This document shows, one piece after another, positions 44,601 through 54,296 of a stretch of 64,000 nt of DNA. Under the pieces are notes generated by a model. It did not search any database and had not been told where the DNA came from. It worked only from the letters and a program-made list of their open reading frames with translations. Source of the stretch: Arion vulgaris. Its lineage: Eukaryota > Mollusca > Gastropoda > Stylommatophora > Arionidae. Position numbers and translations under genes: made by a program. Within the stretch, counting starts at the first letter, position 1. Each line of letters starts with the position of its first letter. Location of the stretch: positions 47,500,806 to 47,564,805 of the forward strand of contig CM036755.1 in NCBI GenBank assembly GCA_020796225.1. Direction: 5' to 3'.

Positions 44601-45028
44601 TTAAGTCAAGATATTGGGGAATCGTATCATAAACAAACCTTCTGACTTCAATTAACCAATTATCAGAGCCACAGTTTAAGTCAAGATATTGGGGAATCAT
44701 ATCATAAACAAACCTTCTGACTTCAATTATTCAATTATCAGAGCCACAGTTTAAGTTCAAGATATTGGGAATCGTATCATAAACAAACCTTCTGACTTCA
44801 ATTATTCAATTATCAGAGCCGCAGTTTAAGTCAAGATATTGGGGAATCATATCATAAACAAACCTTCTGACTTCAATTATTCAATTATCTGAGCCGCAGT
44901 TTAAGTCAAGATATTGGGGAATCGTATCATAAACAAACCTTCTGACTTCAATTATTCAATTATCAGGCCGCAGTTTAAGTCAAGATATTGAATCATATCA
45001 TAAACAAACCTTCTGACTTCAATTATTC
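35691..45028 (+). repeat. 75-bp satellite, about 124 units
   Basis: Unit made of ACTTCAATTATTCAATTATC, AGAGCCGCAGTTTAAGTCAA, GATATTGGGGAATCGTATCA and TAAACAAACCTTCTG. Frequent two-state sites: GCCGCAG/GCCACAG, CGTATC/CATATC, GACTTC/GAGTTC. A longer form contains TTCAATTAACCAATTATC and a shorter one TTAACTAATTATC. No ORF over 60 codons exists here in any frame. No link to a mobile element was recognised. Confidence 0.97.
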
Positions 45029-45514
45029 CAAGCGAGGTTTGGCTTGGTATCGGAGTTCTGTTTGCTCTATATAAATAATCGAATATTGATTTTCTTGACA
45101 CATTTCTTTGATAATGCTAGAGCAATTCTAACCCTTCCTCCACAAACCTGCAAGATTGTAAAATATTAGATCAGGAACGTTTTTTACTTGGTGCCACTAT
45201 ATATTGTCTGTATCTGCAGCGAAAATGGGCACGACATTTAGAAGATGATTAGACAGTGGTCGATTTCTGGGCAGGCTAGTGTGGAAAAACTCGAACCAAT
45301 AACAAATTATGCCACAGAGAAAATATTAAGAAGCAGTTTTCTTTTTTTTAAACCTGCCATTACAGTGCCTTTTAGTATTTTTTAGAGTGTTCATATGTAC
45401 AAATGTGTGTCCTGTTGGATAATATGAATCCACTTTTATCCAAAAATTTGTGCCTGTTCTACATTCCGTAAGGACCTGATGAGAATGTAGCGTTCTCATG
45501 TTCTCGGCCAAACC
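45029..45514. other. Unassigned
   Basis: Right flank of the satellite. No motif recognised apart from CGGCCAAACCCCATATATCA just before the LINE-h RNase H domain. Confidence 0.5.
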
Positions 45515-46225
45515 CCATATATCACAAAGATGGGTTCACTTAATTGCATTCGTGGACCAGAACTCACATCCAGGTGATATCATTATTTACACCGATGGCC
45601 CTGTCAGACACTCGGTACCAGATCATCGTGGGCTTATTCAGCACAACGAAACGATAGCACACGTCATGAGAACTGCGGCGCTTTCGAGACAACGACATCG
45701 AGTATGACTATGGAGATCACCGCTGCCTCCATGGCTCTCTCATGGGTGGCTGAGCAACAGGTAACCCATACGATTATCATATCAGACTCGGCGAATATGC
45801 TTCAAATGATTGCATCTGGAAGTCTGCGTGGGGAATGGGTGGACCACATTCGGAGATCACATCTCAAGAAAATGACTTGGCTGTACACACCTGGACATGC
45901 TGGAGTGCAGGGTAACGAGAGTGCTGATTTCTTGAAAACAATACCCCGACTCAAAAGGGCAGAAGTATAGACAGAGCCGATGTCATCAATGCGGTACGGT
46001 CTTGTTCATGTGATATGTGCGAGTCTCAGACACTGGAACGAGTTCGAGAATTAGGAGTTAAGTTTGTACATGCCAGACAGTGTCGTCTTCGTGGTAGAGA
46101 GAAAAGATATAGTAATCAACTTCTCATGGGTACGGTGAGCAAATTGACTTTGGGATGGCTGCTACAGCAGAGGACAGAACACGAATGGAAATGCCCAATG
46201 TGCCATGACGTCGCTCGCATAACAT
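45515..46225 (+). pseudogene. LINE-h RNase H domain and C-terminal finger
   Basis: All five catalytic-site residues of an RNase H1-like domain can be seen across two frames: IIIYTDGPVRH (D), TMEITAASMALSWV (E), IIISDSANMLQM (D), YTPGHAGVQGNESADFL (H and D). After another frameshift: LERVRELGVKFVHARQCRLR, LTLGWLLQQRTEHEWKCPMC-HD, ending I-T-stop. The K-C-P-M-C motif matches W-T-C-P-E-C at 17740 and 28300. Frameshifts near 45,700 and 45,970 inactivate it. Confidence 0.85.
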
Positions 46226-46265
46226 AACATAACATAACATAACGTAACGTAACATAACATAACTT
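46217..46265 (+). repeat. (TAACA)n 3' tail of LINE-h
   Basis: CATAACATAACATAACATAA with two ACGTAAC variants, directly after the stop of the LINE-h ORF. A short-repeat 3' tail is normal for several LINE groups. Confidence 0.85.
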
Positions 46266-46429
46266 GATTGATAAGAAAAATTGCAAACAAACAACAAACA
46301 TCGATATCCACTAACAAATGGAAATGATTAACCACACTATAAACAAGAGTTGTATATAAAGACCTTATACTCTGTGATGGCAACTGTAGAAATCACCAGA
46401 CATACAAAGAGAGAGATAAAGCGAGAGAA

Positions 46430-46465
46430 AGAGGCGCTCGAGAGAGAGAGAGAGAGAAAAGAGAC
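46430..46465. repeat. (GA)n microsatellite
   Basis: GAGAGAGAGAGAGAGA near 46441. Remaining sequence from 46266 to 46680 is unassigned. Confidence 0.85.
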
Positions 46466-46679
46466 GACCGTTCGTGTTAATGAGAACAAATGTGAATAAT
46501 CTACATCGGATTGATTGGGAGAATGAATGTAGATTACTTTCTAAATCAGTGCCGACAAAATAATGATTGTAGATCTGTCAACATTACTCGCTAAAATAGG
46601 ATCCAGTAAAGACTGATCACCAACAGTCTGTTCCCTTCATGGTATCTCTCATTCTCGCTGTCTTTCTCATAATTTTCCA

Positions 46680-46815
46680 GAGATCCTGATCTCAGTGTAG
46701 GTGAGATCGAGTTCCTAGTCTTACCGAAGACGGACGATAAAAAGTATGTCTCGTGTTCAAATTGGGCACGTAAAAGAACCTTTTACAGCTCAAAATTGAT
46801 AAGAGCATTCTTGAA
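46680..46815 (+). mobile_element. SINE-8 fragment (plus)
   Basis: GATCTCAGTGTAGGTGAGAT, CGAGTTCCTAGTC, AGACGGACGATAAAAAGTA and GCACGTAAAAGAACC are the complement of blocks at 57300-57410 and 31760-31870. Confidence 0.65.
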
Positions 46816-46895
46816 AGCCACTACCCATGCAAAAGTCATTAGAATAATAGAAAAATAATATTCCTACAAAATATTTTCACCATTTTCCAAGTTAC

Positions 46896-47030
46896 ACGGG
46901 ACTTTCGCTCGAGCTACAGAGTTCGTGCACTGCCGCTGAGATCTTCCTGTGTAAGAAGAGATCGGAGCACACATGGTTACTCACCGAAGTGCAATGGTGA
47001 TGGTCTTCTTAATCAATAAATCAATCAATG
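46896..47030 (+). mobile_element. SINE-5-related 3' end
   Basis: GAGCTACAGAGTTCGTGCAC, GAAGAGATCGGAGCACACAT, CAATGGTGATGGTCTTCTTA and AATCAATAAATCAATCAATG. Confidence 0.7.
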
Positions 47031-47556
47031 AAAGGTGAAAGATCTTAAAGGTGAAAGATCTTAAAGGTGAAAGATGTTAAAGGTGAAAGATCTTCAAAGG
47101 GAAAGATGTTAATGGTGAAAGATATTAGAGGTGAAAGATGTTAATGGTGAAAGATATTAGAGGTGAAAGATGTTAATGGTGAAAGAAGTTAAAGGTGAAC
47201 GATATTAAAGTTGAAAGATGGTAAAGGTGAAAGATGTTAATTAACGGTGAAAGATGTTAAGGCTGGAGACCACACCAGAACCAGGTTTTTTCTAAACACA
47301 TAACAGAAAAAAAACTAACAAACATATTGTCATACAATTTGGCTACATGTTTGGTGGACATTGCATTTAAAGGAAACAAAATTTAGTGTATGTATTATAA
47401 ATATTATTTTTTTTTAAGCAAACATTTCTTGAAAATAATTTTAACTATTTCAAAATTGTATGACAATATGTTTGTTAGTTGTTTTTTTTCTGTTAATGTT
47501 TTAAAAAAAGACAACGTCTGTTCTGGCTAGATCTCCCGCCTTAAAGGTGAAAGATG
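47030..47556 (+). repeat. 15/16-bp minisatellite, split by a MITE
   Basis: About 16 units of AAAGGTGAAAGATSTT with A/T variants at the joint. The array stops at 47260 and its last unit continues at 47541, on the other side of the inserted element. Confidence 0.9.
47261..47540. mobile_element. 280-bp MITE flanked by TTAA
   Basis: Left end GGCTGGAGACCACACCAGAA; right end, on the opposite strand, GGCGGGAGATCTAGCCAGAA. The inverted similarity continues through ACATAACAGAAAAAAAACTA and ACAAACATATTGTCATACAA for about 85 bp. TTAA is duplicated at 47257-47260 and 47541-47544, but the host array also contains TTAA, so target choice and duplication are both consistent. TTAA insertion suggests a piggyBac-like source. 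The terminal bases are not the usual piggyBac CCY, so the superfamily is uncertain. Confidence 0.8.
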
Positions 47557-47785
47557 AAATATTCATTCATTGCAACCAAGATTTATTGCATCGACAGCAG
47601 AATACTCCCATCAGGTAAAGAAGAAAAAAACTGAACATTGTTCGACATTGATTTCCATGGCGGTGTATGGGTCAATATATCTACCAGTTTTCTTATATAC
47701 ACACGCTCAATTTTATCTGTATAATTGCAGCTGTTGTTGTTTACGCAATATTGACACTCATATTATCCTATTCACCGTTTTCTAG
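47557..47785. other. Unassigned
   Basis: No motif recognised. ORFs of about 70 codons here are not supported by any domain. Confidence 0.5.
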
Positions 47786-47793
47786 ACGTAGAT

Positions 47794-48667
47794 CAGCGGT
47801 TCTCAAACTTTGCATTACCGAGGAACCCCATTTTAAATACATTTTGCTGTCGTGTACCCCAAAAGTGTTTATATGAAAAAAGACAGGAAGGAACAGGTTT
47901 TCTTTTGTCTTGAACAAGACGCGCAATCATTAGCATCGTCAGTACATTTGCATTTCAATTTCATCCAGCGATCCAGCGTGAAGCTCAGCCAAAATGTATT
48001 GTAGCAAAATACAAGGCACGCCAACCTTATTTATCCTATCTTTCCCAAGATCGTTTCAGCCAATTACTTACTTAAATTTCATTCTTCTAGTGATGGAGTT
48101 ATTATTACACCACACCAATAGTCAAGCTGGCTCCAATTTCTCAGATTGCGAGAAACTTCAAATTATCTTTCATTTTGTTCTGTCAGACATTTAGACTCCA
48201 GTCTGGTCCGGGTTCTTTGATTTCGCAGCGAACTAGTATACAACTGTTTTTATACATGTTTCTAAAATTTATTTTTCTGTTTGAAATGTCAAAGATCATA
48301 ATATTTCTTCTCCACGCAACAATCTTTCGCCTAAGAACAGGTCACTGTAGACTCAACCAGCACTGCACAGACTTCACAGTGTGCATGCCAGACAGAAATA
48401 CAGACTCCAGAGCACATCCTGCAGTCATGCATACACCATCGAAACAAAACATGGCCTCATGAACAAAGCTTACAGAGCAAGCTATAGGGAACTCTCAAAG
48501 AGCTCCAACTGACATGCAGCTTCATAGAGGCAACCTATCTCATGGTTTAGACGAGCATACGAAACCGAACACAAAGAAGAAAAAGATATTTCTTCAAGCG
48601 CTTAAGGACCCCCTGTGAGTACCCACCAACCCTGGGTGTCCCCAGAACCCCAGTTTAGGAAACGGTG
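47794..48667. mobile_element. hAT-like non-autonomous element with nested LINE
   Basis: Left end CAGCGGTTCTCAAACTTTGC; right end, on the opposite strand, CACCGTTTCCTAAACTGGGG. Both sides contain GTACCCC/GACCCCC-type sub-terminal motifs. The 8-bp flanks ACGTAGAT and ACACAGAT agree at six positions, consistent with an old hAT TSD. A LINE-i fragment sits inside at 48311-48585. Confidence 0.7.
48311..48585 (+). mobile_element. LINE-i 3' end nested in hAT, with TSD
   Basis: Flanked by ATATTTCTTC at 48301-48310 and 48586-48595. In shifting frames it encodes IFRLRTGHCRLNQH and CQTEIQTPEHILQSC, a zinc-knuckle-like C-x-C...H...C block, then LKELQLTCSFIEATYLMV. It ends CACAAAGAAGAAAAAG. Heavily 5'-truncated copy. 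Confidence 0.85.
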
Positions 48668-48985
48668 ACACAGATAACTGAAACAATCTATATATCTATT
48701 GTATTTCTCATTCACCGCCCAGTATATTATTGTTTATTTGCGTGTGAGATTATGAATCCACTAACAAATAATGGCCACTTGTTTGAGCATAAAGTGTCTT
48801 ATCAATATTAATCTGTTGCTTTTCTCAATGTTTTCTTATTCTGTCTGTCATGTTTTGTTTGGTTTTTTCTTTAGATTTCGTTTTTATAATAGTTTGTATA
48901 ATTGTAGTGTTTCATTGTTTAAACTAGACAATGAGTGTTGGTCTGTTGTTTGTTGTTTTTACTTGTTTTATCGCTTTCATCATTG
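48668..48985. other. Unassigned
   Basis: T-rich, no element recognised. Confidence 0.5.
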
Positions 48986-49690
48986 CTATCATTATCATTA
49001 ACTTCGAATTCTTCTTCATCAGAACTATCATCATCACCATCATCATTATCTTCATCATCTTCTTCATCATCTTCATTATATTCTTCATCATCCTCATTTT
49101 CACCATCATCATCATCTTCATCATCTTCTTCATCATCATCATCTTCATCATATTCTTCATCATTTTCATCATCTTCATCATTATCGCTATAAATATCATT
49201 GTCTTCGAATTATTCTTCATCAGAACCATCATCATCATCACTATCATCATCTTCATCATCATCATCATTCTCATAATCCTCATCATCACCATCATCATCT
49301 TCTTCATCTTCATCATCATCGCTATCATTATCATTGTATTTGTATTCTTATTCATTCGAACCATCATCATCATCATCATTATCATCATTATCATTGTTTT
49401 CATATTCATAATCAGCATCATTGCTATTATCATCTTCGTCGTCATCACTATCATCATCTCCATCAACGCTATAATCATTGTATTCATCATCGCCAGTGTC
49501 TTCGTATTCTTCTTTATCATCATCATCATTATCTTAATCTTCATCATCATCATTATCTTAATCTTCATCATCATCATTATCTTAATCTTCATCATCATCA
49601 TTATCTTAATCTTCATCATCATCATTATCTTAATCTTCATCATCATCATCGGTATCATTGTCTTCATCATCATCACTGCCCTCTTTGTCT
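48986..49690. repeat. (ATC)n trinucleotide tract, 0.7 kb
   Basis: Imperfect TCATCATCATCTTC-type sequence. A 24-bp sub-unit with CATTATCTTAATCTTCATCA recurs about five times at 49540-49640, and a longer period carries TTCATCAGAACYATCATC. The long ORFs on both strands (262 and 258 codons of I/F or M/K repeats) are compositional. Confidence 0.95.
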
Positions 49691-49900
49691 CAGGAGACAA
49701 TATGTTTTACGACACGTAGTTTGTTCTTTGCTGAATCACATCGTCTGTTGTGGCTGTAATGGTCTTTTCTGGAGTGGCACTCCTTGCCACAGTTGCTGCA
49801 AGTGAAACTGCAACTGATACATGGGATGGCCTCTCTGCCCTCTGCGCTCTCATTTTTTGTTCTTTTCGTTTTGAGCCATCTCTCACTAATTATCAAACTC
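49690..49900 (-). mobile_element. LINE-j zinc-finger tail between GAT tracts (minus)
   Basis: The minus strand encodes ERWLKTKRTKNESAEGREAI, SCSFTCSNCGKECHSRKDHY, SHNRRCDSAKNKLRVVKHIV-S-stop. Cys/Cys/His/Cys spacing matches the C-terminal finger found after LINE reverse transcriptases (compare LINE-k). After the stop the minus strand runs straight into TGATGATGATGAAGAC, so the GAT tract is probably the expanded 3' tail of this LINE. Confidence 0.7.
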
Positions 49901-49904
49901 ATCA

Positions 49905-50215
49905 TCGTAATATTCTTCTTCATCAGCGTCATGTTCACTTTCAGCACCACCATCTTCATCATCACCATCTTCATCATTACCATCCTCATTATCACCATCA
50001 TCATCATCACCATCTTCATCACCATCTTCATCCCCATCATCATCACCATCTTTATCATCATCATCATTGTCACCACTATTATCTTCACCTTAATCATCAT
50101 CACCATCTTCATCATCATCATTTTCCTTGTCGACATCATCAGCTTCTTCATCCTCATCGTGATCGACACCATCGTTACAATCATCAACATTACTATCACC
50201 ACCATCATCTGAGAC
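49905..50215. repeat. Second (ATC)n tract
   Basis: TCATCATCACCATCTTCATC-type repeats on the other side of the zinc-finger island. Confidence 0.9.
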
Positions 50216-50334
50216 ATCTTCTAGAATTAAAAAAAAATCGTTGCAAACAATAAACTAGTTAGTTATCTATCTATCGTTACAATTAACCAGGTCAACATCT
50301 ATTGAATGATGCAGTGTGCATATTGATCTGCCAA

Positions 50335-50720
50335 GTGTACACTGAAGTCAGCTCTTCTTCTTGTGACATTTTGTTACATCGATCGACAAGTTAGTTAGGT
50401 ATTATCGGACCATGTGACGTTTTGTTCCATCGAAAGACAATGCAGTTAGTCATTATCCGATCTTGTGACTTTTTGTTACATCGAAAGACAAGGTAGTTAG
50501 GATTATCGGACCTTGTGACGTTTTGTTACATCGAAAGACATGGTAGTTAATGACTATCGGATCTTGTGACTCGAAAGACAATGCAGTTAGTCATTATCCG
50601 ACCTTGTGACGTTTTGTTACATCGAAAGACAACGCAGTTAGTCATTATCCGACCTTGTGACGTTTTGTTACATCGACCGACGAGGTAGTTAGTGATTATC
50701 GGACCTTGTAACGTTTTGTA
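50335..50720 (+). repeat. 51-bp minisatellite, seven units
   Basis: Units with CCTTGTGACGTTTTGTTACA, TCGAAAGACAATGCAGTTAG and TCATTATCCGA. One unit lacks the GTTTTGTTACA part. Confidence 0.9.
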
Positions 50721-50929
50721 ACAAAACAGTGGTGTTTTCTAGGTTGTAAAGTCAAGAACCCTTTTCACACACGTGGTATTGAAGTAATACTGTGTTAGGT
50801 CCGTATTTTCATTGACCATCATCGGCACACGATGGCGATGTAGTCAACATCACGCCAATCGCCTTTACCTCCCATTGACTTTCCTGGTACCCAATTGAGG
50901 CTGGGTCGACATGACAGCCGTTACGTTAG

Positions 50930-51139
50930 GAAACAATTTCCTCATGACATCACTAGGATTGTTAGCGGAACTACGGAATACGTGCTTTGTGCAACAGTCT
51001 CGGCAGATGGCATGCGATTTATGCCGACAGGGGCGGAGCTATATGAGCGAAATTCTGCGCAATAAAGTCAATCCTTCACCTTTAGCCCCGTTTGAAGAAA
51101 ACCTGGCTTACTCAAGACAGATCTGGCTGGATGGAATTT
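50930..51139 (+). mobile_element. SINE-5-related body, target of LINE-i
   Basis: ACTAGGATTGTTAGCGGAAC, TACGGAATACGTGCTTTGTG, ATGGCATGCGATTTATGCCG and AATAAAGTCAATCCTTCACC correspond to the body of 25650-25840. It continues beyond the inserted LINE-i at 51396-51442 and ends in AGAAGAAGAAGAAAAAG. Confidence 0.75.
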
Positions 51140-51384
51140 ACACGACTACAAATAAGTCAAGCAGTTCTCTGCCAGTGTCAACAGGCGGAACAGACACCAG
51201 AGCATGTCCTGCAAGACTGTCCTCTCCTGTGTGAGCTGAGTAGCAACATGTGGCCATGAACCCAGTTGATCTAAAAACTAAGCTTTAGGGAAACCTGACA
51301 GACCTGAAGCTGACTGCCCAGTTTATGGTTCACAGTAAACTAAGCGCATGATGACCAGAGATCGCTGAAGAAGAAGAAGAAGGA
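51140..51384 (+). mobile_element. LINE-i 3' end with 11-bp TSD
   Basis: GGATGGAATTT at 51129-51139 and 51385-51395. Encodes AVLCQCQQAEQTPEHVLQDC and PLLCELSSNMWP, a C-x-C...H...C zinc-knuckle-like motif, followed by LKLTAQFMVHSKLSA and the GAAGAAGAAGAAG tail. Stops and frameshifts are present. Confidence 0.85.
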
Positions 51385-51442
51385 GGATGGAATTTGTTAA
51401 TGACTTATGCGTCAAGTTAAGAGAAGAAGAAGAAAAAGAAAT

Positions 51443-52379
51443 GCACAAACCAGAACTCATTGCTAAACGTAAACAAACGTGATTTATATGTAAACAACAT
51501 TTAGTTGGATTGCGGAGAAAGAAACAGCTACAGCGCAGATATGAATTTGTTTCTTTGTGTTATGTTTATTCCCTACGCCCATCACAGCACATGGCCTCTT
51601 CAACCATGTGCTGACATCTAATGCTTCGAGTAACCATTGAATAAAGAGAACATTATAATCCAGAAGCGGAGTCTTAAATAGGGTCTAGTGAGTTCCGAGA
51701 CCGAACAACAAATGTGAATAAATAATACGATTTAACAGGCCTGTTAGCAGGGGCGAATCTATACAGTATGCGTTAATAGAAACTAGCTAAGATGGGTGGG
51801 TTTTTGTTGGTTTTTTTGGTTAGCTAGTTTATATTTTCGTTCCGCCTATTCTTATTCTTTTTTAGTATTTTCTTCTTATTTTTTCCTTCCCACGCACTTT
51901 TAGTTTTTGTTTTTTTGGTTTGTTTCGAAGTTGGTTGTTTGCTTGTCGCTAATGACATTGCACAGCTTTTTATAACTAGGATATGGTATTTGTGTCTTTC
52001 GCTTTTCACACCGAGATCCTTTCCTCTTCAAATAGTACTTGATTCGTCAGGCTGCAGAGTTGCAGCTATTACTACTTCTTCTCTTCTTCACCTTGCAACT
52101 CTTGCAAAGGAGCATATGTCTTTAACAAACTTTTTCCAGCCCTTCATGTCTCTCTTGCCATCTCCTACAGAGACTCTTTACACGTCTTGTTATCATGTTA
52201 ATTCTGTCTCAGCTCTCTTTCTCCTACAGAGCTCTTTCACGTCTTGCTATCATGTTAATCTCTGTCTCACTCTCTTCTCAGGTATTTATATGTCTTTCTC
52301 TACTCCTCTTTCTCTGCAGGTTCCATAACAGTGAGAGCTATTACTACTGACTCAACTTACTCTTACAATACGATACACC
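51443..52379. other. Unassigned; one imperfect duplication
   Basis: No motif recognised. A stretch with CACGTCTTGYTATCATGTTA is present twice, at about 52176 and 52238. The 137-codon ORF at 51915-52328 has no domain signature. Confidence 0.5.
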
Positions 52380-52424
52380 ACTTGACAAACTATATTGTTA
52401 GTTCCCTTTTACTAAACGCCACCT

Positions 52425-52800
52425 GACAAACCATCACAAACCTTTACAAACTATCACAAACTATCACAAACCATCACACACTATCACACACTATCACAAA
52501 CTATCACAAACCATCACACGCTATCACAAACTATCACAAACTATCACAAACCATCACAAACTATCACAAACCATCACACACTATCAACATCACAACTATC
52601 ACAAAATATCACAAACCTTCACAAACCTTCACAAACTATCACAAACCATCACGAACCATCACAAACTATCACAAACTATCACAAACCTTCACAAACCTTC
52701 ACAAACCTTCACAAACCTTCACAAACTATCACAAACCATCACAAACTATCACAAACTATCACAAACTATCACAAACCATCACAAACTATCACAAACTATT
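52425..52800 (+). repeat. 11-bp array (CTATCACAAAC)
   Basis: About 33 units of CTATCACAAAC with CCATCACAAAC and CCTTCACAAAC variants. Confidence 0.95.
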
Positions 52801-52974
52801 AGGACTGTGCGGTATATTTTCTCAGTATGATGTAAGTCTTTGAAATGCCGCCCCTTAAATATTTTTTTCTTTAAAATAACCTTCCATTGTGATTTTTATT
52901 TCGCTGCTAATGCCGCTCCTTACGGTGCTGCCTGATACGCCGCCTCTCTATATCATAGCACGGACGGCCCTGCT

Positions 52975-53244
52975 TTTAGCCAAGACATCAGCACCCTCAT
53001 TGCCTTCAACGCCACAGTGAGATGGAATGCAATACAGGTAAATCTAAACCTTGTTTTGACAGATAAGCAAGTTGTCTTTCAGGGTTTCTGTACTGTGCTG
53101 TCAACGGATTAACTTCTAGTTCATTTATAGCTAGCAGTGAGCCTGTAAGAAAGACCATCTTCATTGCAGTTTATTCATGTTGTGTACTATTAGTAGGGCT
53201 GCAAGTTCTGCTTTGTAGTTGGAACATATTCGCTAGAGACACAG
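52975..53244 (-). pseudogene. LINE-i RNase H domain, downstream part (minus)
   Basis: The minus strand reads CSNYKAELAALLIVHNMNKL (catalytic Glu), then in another frame GSLLAINELEVNPLTAQYRN (the usual D-S is G-S), DNLLICQNKV and YCIPSHCGVEGNEGADVLAK (His and final Asp). The upstream part is displaced to 54165 by the SINE-5 insertion: GGAGIYIKHTDATTVSLA. Confidence 0.8.
53234..53244. repeat. TSD of the amplified SINE-5
   Basis: TAGAGACACAG here and at 54154-54164. Confidence 0.9.
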
Positions 53245-53424
53245 TTTTAAAATGGTTTAAAACCCTTCATTGCATCGGGTTTTACTCCTTCTGGCTCGGT
53301 CCTCTCAGCAGAAATGGCACGCCACCTGCCAAGAGTATTGCTCAAAGCACGAACTCCGTAGCTCCGGCAACAATCCTAGGTGTCTCTGGAAAAAACTGCA
53401 CTCGTGAGCAGAACGGCGAGGTCC

Positions 53425-53435
53425 GGATTCGAACC
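53425..53435 (-). promoter_or_regulatory. Pol III B box of SINE-5
   Basis: GGTTCGAATCC on minus, identical to the tRNA B-box consensus. It is the only B box serving the 16 A-box units upstream. Confidence 0.8.
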
Positions 53436-53445
53436 CACGACTTTC

Positions 53446-54150
53446 GACTCGCAAGGCAAAGAGCTTAACCACTCAGCCACAAAGATCTTCGACTCGCAAG
53501 GCAAAGAGCTTAACCACTCAGCCACAAAGATCTTCGACTCGCAAGGCAAAGAGCTTAACCACTCAGCCACAAAGATCTTCGACTCGCAAGGCAAAGAGCT
53601 TAACCACTCAGCCACAAAGATCTTCGACTCAAGGCAAAGAGCTTAACCATTAGCCAAAAAGATCTTCGACTCAAAGGCAAAGGCTTAACCACTCAGCCAC
53701 AAAGATCTTCGACTCATAAGGCAAAGAGCTTAACCACTCAGCCACAAAGATCTTCGACTCGCAAGGCAAAGAGCTTAACCACTCAGCCACAAAGATCTTC
53801 GACTCCAAGGCAAAGGGCTTAACCACTCAGCCACAAGATCTTCGACTCGCAAGGCAAAGGGCTTAACCACTCAGCCACAAAGATCTTCGACTCAAAGGCA
53901 AAGGCTTAACCACTCAGCCACAGAGATCTTCGACTCGCAAGGCAAAGAGCTTAACCACTCAGCCACAAAGATCTTCGACTCGCAAGGCAAAGAGCTAACC
54001 ACTCACCAAAAAGATCTTCGACTCGCAAGGCAAAGAGCTTAACCACTCAGCCACAAAGATCTTCGACTCGCAAGGCAAAGGGCTTAACCACTCAGCCACA
54101 AAGATCTTCGACCATAGGCAAAGAGCTTAACCACTCAGCCACAAAGACCC
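53446..54150 (-). repeat. 45-bp array of half-tRNA units with A boxes
   Basis: Unit on minus: TCTTTGTGGCTGAGTGGTTA, AGCTCTTTGCCTTGCGAGTC, GAAGA. TGGCTGAGTGG, a perfect Pol III A box, is intact in about 14 of the 16 units. The joint lies at a TC dinucleotide shared between the element's start (GGGGGTC) and the end of the anticodon arm (GAAGATC). No unit except the last is followed by a B box. Confidence 0.95.
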
Positions 54151-54164
54151 CCATAGAGACACAG

Positions 54165-54296
54165 TAGTGGCATCTGTGTGTTTAATGTAAATTCCTGCTC
54201 CACCATTCATTGATGCCTCCATTGTCCATCATCTGTGTAAATTCTTGTCCAGCTGTCTTCTGGAAACATTTATTGAAGATGTTCATTGTAGTTGAT
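54165..54296 (-). mobile_element. LINE-i RNase H domain, upstream part (minus)
   Basis: GGAGIYIKHTDATTVS on minus is the beginning of an RNase H domain (G-G-A-G-I-Y strand) and rejoins 53233 when the SINE is ignored. The preceding catalytic T-D-G is not clear. Confidence 0.65.

Larger units (their letters stand above)
53245..54153 (-). mobile_element. SINE-5 with tRNA-like head repeated 16 times
   Basis: Minus-strand element inserted in a LINE RNase H gene, bounded by an 11-bp TSD. From its 5' end (54153) the head GGGGGTCTTTGTGGCTGAGT begins, then the first tRNA half (A box, anticodon arm) is repeated about 16 times at 45-bp spacing. One B box, GGTTCGAATCC (53425-53435, perfect consensus), and the usual SINE-5 body (to 53245) follow. 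Other copies have a single head. Because one TSD encloses everything, the amplification occurred in the donor or after insertion, not through repeated insertions. Confidence 0.92.

Noticed and set aside
46217..46265. Telomere-like repeat (TAACA)n
   Set aside because: It directly follows the LINE-h stop codon and is short, so a LINE 3' tail explains it better than interstitial telomeric DNA.
48924..50217. ORFs of 258-262 codons rich in I/F or M/K
   Set aside because: Pure consequence of the ATC/GAT trinucleotide tract; open on both strands at once.
53376..53646. Repeated peptides on both strands (FDSQGKELNHSATKI; MAEWLSSLPCESKIFV)
   Set aside because: Both are readings of the 45-bp SINE-head array, whose length is a multiple of three.
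53446..54150. Cluster of true tRNA genes
   Set aside because: Only the 5' half of the tRNA is repeated; there is no 3' half or acceptor stem in the units and just one B box, and the whole lies within a SINE insertion.
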